DNA from: an uncultured bacterium
GTDB taxonomy: Bacteria > Verrucomicrobiota > Kiritimatiellia > PWTM01
Assembly (NCBI GenBank): GCA_938010045.1
Contig: CALLFZ010000003.1
Location: 124,001 to 188,000, forward strand
Reading direction: 5' to 3'
DNA: 64,000 nt
Shown here: piece by piece, positions 19,087 to 27,190 of the stretch
How the letters are laid out: each line of letters begins with the position of its first letter
Numbering within the stretch: position 1 is the first letter of the stretch
Notes under the pieces: generated by a model
Told to the model about the DNA's origin: nothing
What the model saw: the letters and a program-made list of their open reading frames with translations, nothing else
The model's database searches: none
Position numbers and translations under genes: made by a program

Positions 19087-19449
19087 CGATGCGCGCGAAC
19101 TGGGGGCCGGGACCGCGGGCTGGCCGTTGGCCGTTGGGGACAGGCACCTGGCAGGCTTGATGGATCGCTGTTGGGGACGGGTACGCCTGGGGCGCGGCAG
19201 CGCGGACGGAGGGCGGGTGGGGAGGGCTGAGGGGGGCTGAGGGGGGCTGGTGGGGACAGGCACGTCGTGTCGGCCGGGCACTCGGCGATTGGCGCCTCAC
19301 GTAAACCGCATACAAGCGCTGAGCCGAGCGTGACGGTCGGAGTCTGCTTTCGGCCCAGGCCTATCCCCGGTCTTTGATTGGGGATAGGCACAAGTGCATC
19401 GCGACCCCTCGTCCCAGGCCTCAAAACAATCTACAGCGCAATCGGCTCG

Positions 19450-21783
19450 TTAGACGCTGCGTGGCCGGCCCGCCACCCATGCCTGTCCAGCTGCGATCCC
19501 GCCGTCGTTGGGCGGAATGGCGCGGTTGACGAGAACGCGGAAGCCGTCCGCCTCCAGACGCTGTGTGGTTTCGTCGTGGAGAATCCGATTCATGAACACG
19601 CCGCCGGTGAGCGCAACGACTCCGCAGCCGGTGCGTTCGCGGCCGTACCGCGCCATCTCGGCGGCTGCCGAGGCCAGCGCCTCATGCACGGCGCGGGCCA
19701 TCGCGGCAGCATCTGCGACGCCGCGGCCGAGTTCGAAGAGGTCCGCGAAGAGTGGTGCCCAGTCCACCACGAGCCGGCCGTCCTTCTCCTCCGCGCGCCA
19801 CCACGCCCCGGCGGGCGTGGCGGAACGGGCGGCGCGTGCGGCCAGACCCTCAAGGCGGATCGCGGTTTGGCCCTCGTAGGTCACGCGGCGCGGCGCGACG
19901 CCCAGCGCCGCGGCGACTGAGTCGAACACGCGGCCGGCCGCATGCGTGAGCGGGGCGAGGGGTGTGCTGGCGGCCGACCGGCTCCAGATCTCGAGTTCGG
20001 CATCGGTCAGCTCCAGCGCGCGCCGCCACTGCTCGCCGGGCCGCAGCCCCATCGCGGCCCAGCGCGCGATAATCTGGCGGCGCGGATCAAGGACCGCAGC
20101 GTCGCCGCCGGGCAGTGGGGCGGGCGCGAATGTTGCAAGGCGTTCGAAGCGAGCCGCATCGGGCAGCCAGATCAGCTCGGCACCCCAAATCCGGCCGTCC
20201 GGCCCCAGCCCCGTACCATCCCACGCCAGCGCGAGCAACCGCTCCTCGCCGTGCTCCGCCATCACCGAGGCCGCGTGGGCATGATGGTGCTGCACCTCGA
20301 CGAGCTCGGCGCCGAGACGCACGGCCATCTCGCGGCCGAGCCGCGTTGAGTGGTAGTCCGGATGAAGATCCACCGCGACGGCAGCGGGCACGATGCCGAG
20401 GAAGCGGGGCAGGTGCTCGGCGACGAGCCGCAGATGTTCCACGGCGTCGGGGTCGTCCAGGTCGCCGATGTGCGGTGAGAGATGGAGCTCCTGGCCGTCC
20501 GCGACGGCGATCGCGTTCTTCAATTCTGCGCCCATCGCGAGCACGGCGCGCCGCAACGGTCGAGCCACCGCGAACGGCCGTGGCGCCAACCCGCGCGCGC
20601 GCCGCCAAAGCTGCGGACGGCCCGAGCGGATCGCGACCAGCGAATCGTCCGCTCGGAATCGGATTTCGCGATCATGCAGCAGGAACAGGTCCGCGACAGC
20701 GCCCAGTTCCCGGAGTGCCTCCTCGTTGCCGAGGCAGATGGGCGCTCCGCTGCGGTTGCCGCTGGTCATGATGAGCGCGTCGAACCGCGGCGCCGGATCG
20801 CCCGCGAGCGGCTCGGCCAGCAGCCATTGGAGTGGCGTCACGGGCAGCATTACGCCGAGGGTGTGCGCGTCGGGTGAAATCACGTCCACGGGCAATGGCG
20901 GATTGGGCTTTGGATCGAGGATTACGATCGGCGCCTCGGCGGAGCAGAGTAGTTCTTCGGCGGCGGGCGGTACTTCGCAGATCCGCCGCACGGTCTCGAT
21001 TGAGCGCGCCATTACCGCGAAGGGTTTCGAGGGCCGCCGTTTCCGCTCCCTGAGCCGAAGGATCGCCGCGCGGTTCGTCGCATCGGCGGCCAGCAGAAAG
21101 CCGCCTAAGCCCCGCAGCGCGACGATGCCGCCTGCCGCAAGGACCGCGCGCGCACGGCGAATTGGGTCGCCTTCGAGCGGCCGGCCCGCGGAATCCGTTG
21201 CCCAAAGCCGCGGGCCACAGCAGGGGCAGGCGATGCTTTCGGCGTGATAGCGGCGCGAGGCGGGGTCCTCATATTCGCGCCGGCAATCGTCGCAGAGCGG
21301 GAAGACGGCCATCGTCGTTCGCTCGCGGTCGTAGGGCGTGTCGAGGATGACGGTATAGCGCGGACCGCAATCGCAACAGGTGGTGAACGCGTAGCCGTAG
21401 CGCCGGTCGGCGGGGTCCATCACCTCGGCGCGGCAGGCCGGACACATGGCCAAATCCGGCGGCACCCGTGGACGCGCGACGGTCGCGCTCTCGCTCTCCT
21501 CGATCCGAAAATCGGCTGCCGCTTCCTCGGCACGAATCGGTTCGCGCCGGATTCGCACCACGCGCTCGATGCGCGCGCGGGGTGGCGCGTGTCGCTCGAG
21601 CGAGGCAATGAACTCCTCGACCCGCTCCGCCGGACCTTCCAGGACCAGCCGCACGGTTCCGCGCTGGTTGGCCACGCTCCCGCGCAGGCCCGCCGCGCGC
21701 GCGCAGCGGGCGATCGTGGGACGAAAGCCCACCCCCTGCACGGTGCCCGAGATGTCGAGAACTTCTCGCGTCCAGCCGTTCAT
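19450..21783 (-). CDS. hypF: Carbamoyltransferase HypF, [NiFe]-hydrogenase maturation
   Basis: HypF uses carbamoyl phosphate and ATP to make the thiocarbamate on HypE from which the cyanide ligands of the NiFe site arise. The 777-residue protein has all expected parts: an acylphosphatase domain (GTVQGVGFRPTIAR, residues 1-90), two zinc-finger clusters (CPACRAEV, CCDCGPRYT, CDDCRREY, CPCCGP, about 110-200), a YrdC-like domain with KRRPSKPFAVM, and a Kae1-like domain with HHHAHAASVMAEH and WDGTGLG. It is full length and intact. No hydrogenase or other hyp gene lies within this window, so it is an orphan here. Confidence 0.95.
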   Translation of the reverse strand: MNGWTREVLDISGTVQGVGFRPTIARCARAAGLRGSVANQRGTVRLVLEGPAERVEEFIASLERHAPPRARIERVVRIRREPIRAEEAAADFRIEESESATVARPRVPPDLAMCPACRAEVMDPADRRYGYAFTTCCDCGPRYTVILDTPYDRERTTMAVFPLCDDCRREYEDPASRRYHAESIACPCCGPRLWATDSAGRPLEGDPIRRARAVLAAGGIVALRGLGGFLLAADATNRAAILRLRERKRRPSKPFAVMARSIETVRRICEVPPAAEELLCSAEAPIVILDPKPNPPLPVDVISPDAHTLGVMLPVTPLQWLLAEPLAGDPAPRFDALIMTSGNRSGAPICLGNEEALRELGAVADLFLLHDREIRFRADDSLVAIRSGRPQLWRRARGLAPRPFAVARPLRRAVLAMGAELKNAIAVADGQELHLSPHIGDLDDPDAVEHLRLVAEHLPRFLGIVPAAVAVDLHPDYHSTRLGREMAVRLGAELVEVQHHHAHAASVMAEHGEERLLALAWDGTGLGPDGRIWGAELIWLPDAARFERLATFAPAPLPGGDAAVLDPRRQIIARWAAMGLRPGEQWRRALELTDAELEIWSRSAASTPLAPLTHAAGRVFDSVAAALGVAPRRVTYEGQTAIRLEGLAARAARSATPAGAWWRAEEKDGRLVVDWAPLFADLFELGRGVADAAAMARAVHEALASAAAEMARYGRERTGCGVVALTGGVFMNRILHDETTQRLEADGFRVLVNRAIPPNDGGIAAGQAWVAGRPRSV

Positions 21784-21850
21784 GCGGTCGAGAGAGCGAC
21801 GCGCGGCGGCCAGCCGGCGCGCAGCGGCGATCCGCGCCGGTCGGCCGTGT

Positions 21851-22258
21851 TCACGCCAGCCCCGGCGAGGGCGGCTGGCTGATCCGCTGCACCAGGAGCG
21901 GGAAGCGGATCTTGAGATCGCCGTCGAGCAGCACTTCTACCCAATGCGGCCCCTCAGTCTGGATCATTTTGTTCACGAAGACTTCGACGTTCGTGGCGGT
22001 GGCCTGGGGATTCGGCAGATGGAACGGGATTGGCTGGCCCTCCATCACGACGGTCGTCTGATCGGGGGCGAGGATCCGCGTCCGCTGATGAAACGCGCCC
22101 TCGCCGCTGCACCAGCGGGTGACGACAAACATGCGCGGGTACACGAACGGAAACGTCGCGGAACCGACGACATCGAACAATCCGATGAGGATGAATTTGC
22201 CGTTCCGTTCCTGCCGGACGTCGTCGCAGAGCAAACAGGCCTGCAGATCGGGCAGCAT
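21851..22258 (-). CDS. DUF6941-family protein
   Basis: The 135-residue product begins MLPDLQACLLCDDVRQERNG and continues KFILIGLFDVV, the pattern of short proteins annotated DUF6941 in PVC bacteria. An all-beta fold is likely, with no signal peptide, no membrane segment and no catalytic motif. I placed the start at 22258; the longer track ORF adds 68 Pro/Arg-rich residues that overlap ctpA noise. It follows ctpA on the same strand and precedes hypF by 67 bases. Function is unknown. Confidence 0.75.
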   Translation of the reverse strand: MLPDLQACLLCDDVRQERNGKFILIGLFDVVGSATFPFVYPRMFVVTRWCSGEGAFHQRTRILAPDQTTVVMEGQPIPFHLPNPQATATNVEVFVNKMIQTEGPHWVEVLLDGDLKIRFPLLVQRISQPPSPGLA

Positions 22259-22301
22259 CGCATCGGGCTCCGGAGGTGCGCAGCCCCTCAGATGGCTCCT
22301 C

Positions 22302-23552
22302 TTAGCCGGCGTCTTTTCGCGCCGCCGCCTCGCCGTACTTGAGCACACCTTGCAAGGTCGTGGCCGCCGCGGAGATCTGGGGATCCTCCGCGGGGGAGGG
22401 GGCGGAGGCGGTTTCCCGCGCGAGCTGGCGGGGATTCCACGGAACGAGAATGTCGGGTTCAATGCCCAACTCGTGAATCATCCGGCGGTTCGGCGTGTAA
22501 TACCGCGCTGTGGTCAGCCGCAGCGCGGATCCATCCGTCAGCGGGAGCAGCGACTGGACCGACCCTTTGCCAAACGAGCGTTCGCCAATCAACACGGCAC
22601 GCCGGTGGTCCTGAAGACAGCCGGCGACCACCTCGGAGGCGCTCGCGCTGCCTTCATTAATGAGCACGGACATCGGCCACGTGTAGACTTTTGGAGCGGA
22701 CCGCGTGAGGAAGGTCTGGCGCTGCCGCTCATCCCGTCCCTGCGTGATCAGCACCATCCGGCCACGTGGCAGAAACCGGCTGCAGACGTCCACGGCGCTT
22801 TCGAGCAGCCCGCCGGGGTTGTTGCGCACGTCGAGAATCAGCGCGCGCGCGCCCTCGCGCTCGAGCCGCGAGAGCGCGCGGTCGAGCATCTGCGCAGTCC
22901 GCGCGTCGAACTGCGTGATCCGTACGTAGCCGATACCGCCTTCGAGGACGCGGGTCTGCTCCACGCTGTCCACTTCGATCACGGCGCGCTGGAGCACCAG
23001 CTCGATCGGATCGGTGCGTCCCGCCTTCAGCACCTTGATGCGCACAGTGGTGCCGGGCGGCCCGCGCATCAGCCGCACGGCTTCGGCCAGCGTCATATCC
23101 TCGGTACTTTGGCCGTTGATTTCGACGAGACGGTCACCGCCGCGTAGGCCGGCCTTCGCGCCGGGTGTGCCGTCAATCGGAGAAATCACCACGAGCGCCC
23201 CCTCGCGCAGGCCGACCACCAGCCCCACGCCGCCGAACTCGCCCTCCGTGTCCTCCTGCATCGCGCGGAATTCTTCGGGGGTCAAGAACTCGGAGTACTC
23301 GTCGAGCGACGACATCACGCCCCGCAGTGCGCCGCGAATGAGGTCGGCATAGGAGGTCCGCGCTCCGTCGACGTAGTGCCGGCGGACGTGCAGCAGCACT
23401 TCGGCGAGCCGCGCGATATTCGCGTAGGGATCATCCGGGGACGCGTTGGTCTCAGCCGGTCGGACCGAGACCGGCGCCGACCGCGCCCAAACCGCGGTGA
23501 GTGCCAGGGCCGTCGCGGCCAGTCGCATCCTCGATGGTCGGAACGTCCTCAT
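22302..23552 (-). CDS. ctpA: Carboxy-terminal processing protease (S41 family)
   Basis: An exported S41 serine protease that trims periplasmic or outer-membrane proteins. The 416-residue protein has a signal peptide (MRLAATALALTAVWARSAP), an N-terminal helical region with DEYSEFLTPEEF, a PDZ domain (FGGVGLVVGLREGALVVISP to GTTVRIKVLKAG) and the catalytic core. That core has LILDVRNNPGGLL, the nucleophile region NEGSASASEVVAGCLQD and the lysine region GERSFGKGSVQS. Its ATG at 23552 overlaps the stop of the decayed gene upstream (TGATG), which suggests it belongs to the same operon. Confidence 0.93.
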   Translation of the reverse strand: MRTFRPSRMRLAATALALTAVWARSAPVSVRPAETNASPDDPYANIARLAEVLLHVRRHYVDGARTSYADLIRGALRGVMSSLDEYSEFLTPEEFRAMQEDTEGEFGGVGLVVGLREGALVVISPIDGTPGAKAGLRGGDRLVEINGQSTEDMTLAEAVRLMRGPPGTTVRIKVLKAGRTDPIELVLQRAVIEVDSVEQTRVLEGGIGYVRITQFDARTAQMLDRALSRLEREGARALILDVRNNPGGLLESAVDVCSRFLPRGRMVLITQGRDERQRQTFLTRSAPKVYTWPMSVLINEGSASASEVVAGCLQDHRRAVLIGERSFGKGSVQSLLPLTDGSALRLTTARYYTPNRRMIHELGIEPDILVPWNPRQLARETASAPSPAEDPQISAAATTLQGVLKYGEAAARKDAG

Positions 23553-25026
23553 CACCGAACAGTATCGCGCCGAACACGCCCGCCCGCAAACCTCCGGGCG
23601 CGCGCCTCCTGCGGCCTCGGCACGCCGGCCAGCGCCAGCCAGGCCTGCGAGGCCCACGAAATCTGTCGCGATTCGCCGCTCACAAATCGGCCAAGCCGCT
23701 CGTCCCGAAGCTCCCGCCGCGCCGCTGTGACCATGCGCTCGATCGCGAGGGGCAAAAACGGCACGTCGCGCTCGCGCCCGAGTCGCCGCGCCAGCTCAAG
23801 CGTTGCGCGCAACCCGTACAGGATCGTTCCCGGCCCCGCCGCTTGGCGGTCCAGCTTGCGATCCCAGTCCACGAAGAGCCACCAGTTGCCCGGATCGCGG
23901 AACAGGCCGTCCGGCCCGACCGGTTCGAGCGTGAATTCGAGCAGCCGCACCACCATTGGCCAGAGCTCCTCCGCCGTATCGCGGTCGCCGGAGGCCACGA
24001 GGTCGTCGAGCACCGTCGGCGCGAACAGCGCGGTGTAGTCGAGGATGTTGTGGCGACTGCGTACCGGCGCGGGCCGCTCGAAGAGGCACGTCGCCACGAG
24101 CCCCCGGTCGGTCGCGGTGCCCGCGTGCAGGTAGATGCAGGTAAAGGCAGCGCCGAACCCGATCGAAGTTTCGAAAGGTCGCGTAGTTCGCGAGCGCCTG
24201 CAAGCGCAGATCGCCCAGCCAGAGGCGGCAGTCGCGCTTCGGGCCGTCCTCGAACACCGTCGGCATACAGTTGCGGAGAGTGCGCCGCGCGATGTCGTCG
24301 AGACGCCGCTGCGGTTCGCTCAGTCCTGCCGGCGGCGGCGGCGCGCGCGTCTCGTCGGCCGCGGTCACCGCCTCGACGCGCGGCGCGCGAACGATCACGG
24401 GAGCATGCGGGCTGCTGGCCACCACCTCGACACGCACGTAGCGGAACGCATACCGCCGAGGAAACCGCACCTCGGCCGGCGTGTCATCGACGTGGATGAC
24501 TTCGTCCTGCAACCACGATCGCGCGAGCGTGCCCGGATAGGGATCGAACGGCTCTCCGAGCTCGGCGGGCGTCTCCGCGAAGACGGCGCGCAATCGGACG
24601 GGCGCGTCAATCGGATGCGCCGCTGGCATGATTGAGACGGCGAAGTAACCGACCCCATGCTCGCCGAAGTCAAGCGCGAATTCGTCGCCCGGCTGTACCG
24701 GCCGCCGATCGAGCTCGGTAAGGATCGCCCGTCCTCTCCACCCGCCAGCCCTGGAATGCGGCGGCATGCGCGACCGGCCTCACCAGCGCGCGTGGTTCGA
24801 CCAGACGGCGGCGCAGCTCCGGTTGCAGGGCCTCCGCGCGCTCGAGCCAGCGCGGCCGCGCCTCCAACACGCGCGCTTGCCACGGCGCGAATCACCTTGC
24901 GGGCTCCACACCGAGCTCCCTCAGCAAGGAGGGCCGTCCGTCCGGCGCCAGCGGCCCTGCGCCCGCTGCCCCCACGCCGACGAGCGCAACCAGCACACCG
25001 AGTGTGCAGACCTGTTGGCCCTGCAT
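23552..25026 (-). pseudogene. Decayed alpha-L-rhamnosidase-like (GH78-type) gene
   Basis: Read on the minus strand, it starts with ATG at 25026 and a signal peptide (VCTLGVLVALVGVGAAG), two bases after the panE stop. An in-frame TGA at 24892-24894 interrupts it (reading continues FAPWQARVLEARPRWLER). A shift near 24735 moves the reading from FQGWRVER into TELDRRPVQPGDEFALDFGE. A 10-bp tandem duplication at 24126-24145 shifts it again from RRCLYLH to AGTATDRGLVATCLF. Motifs FEDGPKRDCRLWLGDLR and HNILDYTALF match the six-hairpin domain of rhamnosidases. The C-terminal 100 or more residues expected are missing. Several separate lesions argue for true decay over one sequencing error. It would have been a secreted glycosidase. 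Confidence 0.8.
24126..24145. repeat. 10-bp tandem duplication that causes a frameshift
   Basis: TGCAGGTAGA is followed directly by TGCAGGTAAA. Removing one copy restores a continuous minus-strand reading, CLYLHAGTATDRGLVATCLF, across the break in the rhamnosidase-like pseudogene. Confidence 0.75.
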
Positions 25027-25028
25027 GT

Positions 25029-25973
25029 TCAATCTGCCCTGCGGCGCTGCTGCTCGAGGAACCGCAACAACCGTCCGAGCATCTCGACGCCGGCCATGAT
25101 CACGCCCCGCGCGCGCGCCGCCGCCGCGGGCCGCTCGTAGATCGCCTCGATTTCCATCGGCCGGCCGGCGTCGAAGTCCAGCTTCATGCTCGGCGCGTAG
25201 GGCACCATCTGATCGGTGAGCTCGAACATGTGATCGAGGAACGAGTCCGGGATTTCGCGCCCCCACGCGCGCGCGCCGGCCTGCAGTTCCCGCATCAGCG
25301 AACGGGCCAGCTCGCGCGTCGCCATCGTTTCGACCAGTGCGCGCGTGTTCGTGTCGAGCACGACGCAGAGGCCGCTGAAGGGTACGTTCCAGATCAGTTT
25401 TTTCCAGCGCGCCTCGAGCAAGTCCGGCGCCGCCTCGGTTTCGATGCCGGCGCCAGCCAGGTCCTCCGCTACCGCACGCACTGCCGCTGCGAGCTCCGGC
25501 GCCGATGCGCTCGCGGGGTGCCCCGCGATCGTCACCTTCCCGTAGTCCAGATGCCGGATGTGCGCCGGACCGACGCGCTGACTACACAAAAAGCAGAGGC
25601 CACCGAGCACCGGATGACCGGGCACCGCCGCCATCGCCTCCTCCTCCACGCCGAGGCCGTTCTGCATCATCAGCACCGCCGCGCCCGGCCGTTGAGACGC
25701 CGGCGGCAGCCACCGGGGCAGGTCGGCGTTTCCTGTCGTTTTGATCGCAACGGCAATGATATCGGCCGGCGGAAGATCCTCGGGTCGCTCGAACGCAGCC
25801 GGCGAGGGAATCCGCCAGACCTCACCGCGACGTTCCACGACCAGGCCGTGTTCTCGCCATGCCTGGGCGCCGCGGCGCAAAAGCCAGCGTACTGGATGAC
25901 CTGCGCGAGCGAGCGCGGCGCCGTAGTACCCCGCGACGCCGCCGCCCCCAATGAATGTCCAGGCACGCTTCAC
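25029..25973 (-). CDS. panE: 2-dehydropantoate 2-reductase
   Basis: The enzyme reduces ketopantoate to pantoate with NADPH in pantothenate/CoA synthesis. The 314-residue protein has the Rossmann motif FIGGGGVAGYYGAALARAG, then KTTGNADL and MMQNGLGVEE (cofactor and substrate loop). The C-terminal helical domain has ARWKKLIWNVPFSGL, containing the conserved Lys and Asn. It starts with GTG at 25973 inside a GTGA overlap with the homocysteine methyltransferase stop; the longer track ORF reads through that gene in the wrong frame. The product could also be a broader ApbA/PanE-family ketoacid reductase. Confidence 0.88.
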   Translation of the reverse strand: MKRAWTFIGGGGVAGYYGAALARAGHPVRWLLRRGAQAWREHGLVVERRGEVWRIPSPAAFERPEDLPPADIIAVAIKTTGNADLPRWLPPASQRPGAAVLMMQNGLGVEEEAMAAVPGHPVLGGLCFLCSQRVGPAHIRHLDYGKVTIAGHPASASAPELAAAVRAVAEDLAGAGIETEAAPDLLEARWKKLIWNVPFSGLCVVLDTNTRALVETMATRELARSLMRELQAGARAWGREIPDSFLDHMFELTDQMVPYAPSMKLDFDAGRPMEIEAIYERPAAAARARGVIMAGVEMLGRLLRFLEQQRRRAD

Positions 25974-26884
25974 GACGATGAAGCGCGCCGCCGCATCCAC
26001 TCGTCCGCGCGGGCTCGCATCGCGCGAATGTGCGCGGGCGTCGTGCCGCAGCAGCCCCCAACGATCCCCGCGCCCGCCTCGACCAACCGCGGCAGCCAGG
26101 CGGCAAGCTCCTCCGGTCCGTCCGGCCAGGTCTGGCATCCCTGCACCAGCGTCGGCCGGCCGGCATTCGGCTGCACAAGGATGGGCACCGAGGGCTCCGC
26201 GGCGCGGATGGCCTGCACGATGGCCAGCGCCGCCTCTCCGCCCGCCACGCAGTTCGCGCCGACGATGTCCGCCCCCGCCTCGAGCGCCGCGCGGGCGGCC
26301 TCCGCGGGATCGTTCCCCATCATGGTGCGGTACTCGCCCACCGAGGCCGGCGAGAATGTGAACGTGCAGATGACCTCGCGCGCGCCGGCCGCCCGCGCCG
26401 CGCGCACCGCGATCGCGGCCTCGTCGGTCGCGCTCATCGTTTCGACGCAGATCGCGTCCGCCCCGCCCCGCAGCAGCGCGGCGGCCTGCTCCGCAAACGC
26501 ATCGAACAGCTCCGCCTCGCTCACATCCCCCATCATCAGTAATCGCCCGCTCGGTCCCACCGAACCGGCCACCCACCGGCCGTCCCCGGCCGCCTCGCGC
26601 GATATGCGAGCGGCCGCTTCGTTGAACTCGGGAGCGCGCGCTGCCAGTCCGTGATCGCCAAGCCGAATGCGGTTGCCGCCGAAACTGTTCGTCTCGATCA
26701 CGTCGGCGCCCGCCTCGATATACGCGCGAGCGACGCCGCCCACGAGCGCCGGCTGCTCGAGGCACCAGCGCTCGGGGCACTCACCCGGTGGCAATCCGAG
26801 CGCCTGAAGCTGAGTGCCCCACGCGCCGTCGCCCACCAGAATCCGGCCGGTGGCGACCACCTCGCTCAATTTCGCCCGTGTCAT
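25970..26884 (-). CDS. Homocysteine S-methyltransferase family protein
   Basis: Hcy-methyltransferase TIM barrels move a methyl group from donors such as S-methylmethionine, betaine or methyl-folate to homocysteine. The 304-residue protein has VGDGAWGTQLQ at the start, ETNSFGGNRIRL near residue 65, the zinc cysteine in VGANCV near 220 and the double cysteine GGCCGTTPAHIRAM near 285. It has the length of the single-domain enzymes and lacks the cobalamin domains of MetH. It begins at ATG 26884, just after a plausible promoter, and heads the operon with panE. Facing it is an MTA/SAH-deaminase-like gene. Confidence 0.88.
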   Translation of the reverse strand: MTRAKLSEVVATGRILVGDGAWGTQLQALGLPPGECPERWCLEQPALVGGVARAYIEAGADVIETNSFGGNRIRLGDHGLAARAPEFNEAAARISREAAGDGRWVAGSVGPSGRLLMMGDVSEAELFDAFAEQAAALLRGGADAICVETMSATDEAAIAVRAARAAGAREVICTFTFSPASVGEYRTMMGNDPAEAARAALEAGADIVGANCVAGGEAALAIVQAIRAAEPSVPILVQPNAGRPTLVQGCQTWPDGPEELAAWLPRLVEAGAGIVGGCCGTTPAHIRAMRARADEWMRRRASSS

Positions 26885-26920
26885 GTGCGGCCTCCGGCTG
26901 ACCCCCGCATTCCGCTCACC

Positions 26921-26950
26921 ACAATAGCGAACCGTCCACGAGGCGGGCAA
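26921..26950 (-). promoter_or_regulatory. Putative sigma-70 promoter of the homocysteine methyltransferase operon
   Basis: On the minus strand TTGCCC (26945-26950) and TATTGT (26921-26926) are separated by 18 bases, about 37 bases before the ATG at 26884. Matches to consensus are fair, not perfect. Confidence 0.4.
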
Positions 26951-27034
26951 ACCATTGCGCTTCGGCTCCGTTGCACCGGGCCAGCGGCGCCAACCAGCGA
27001 GCCCGCGAGCGAGTGCCTCCGCCAGGCAAGAGTC

Positions 27035-27081
27035 GTCCAAACCTTGGACGTTCCCCGGCCAGTGTCGTCCAAAGATTGGAG
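27035..27081. repeat. Two adjacent GTCCAA-N3-TTGGAC palindromes
   Basis: GTCCAAACCTTGGAC at 27035-27049 and GTCCAAAGATTGGAG at 27067-27081 lie 17 bases apart, between divergent genes. They are the only close pair of near-complete copies in the window. Confidence 0.75.
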
Positions 27082-27190
27082 GGGCGTGCAGGGGCCGGCT
27101 CGCGCACGGGCTCGCCGTGACCATCGTCGCGCTGATCCCCGCACTGCGCCGGCTTGACAGCCTTCCGAGCGCGCGCCCATCGTGACTGCG

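Larger units (their letters stand above)
18600..19320. repeat. Composite repeat locus A (GGGGACAGGCAC motifs and hairpins)
   Basis: About 0.7 kb holds at least seven copies of GGGGACAGGCAC or its complement GTGCCTGTCCCC, two copies of a CTCCGGCG hairpin, and two copies of a roughly 50-nt unit beginning ACAGGCACGTCGTGTCGG (near 18623 and 19255). Two blocks, about 18643-18747 and 18958-19110, are closely matched on the minus strand of locus B at about 39129-39233 and 38771-38940, in the same order and nearly the same spacing. ORFs listed here are by-products of the repeats. No transposase gene is inside. Confidence 0.85.

Noticed and set aside
18437-19424. Several ORFs of 60-246 residues in repeat locus A
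   Set aside because: They translate the repeats in both strands; the same peptides recur with each copy of the motif.
26885-27190. SAH or SAM riboswitch before the homocysteine methyltransferase
   Set aside because: I looked for the conserved cores on both strands and found no matching helix set, only the palindromes and a promoter.
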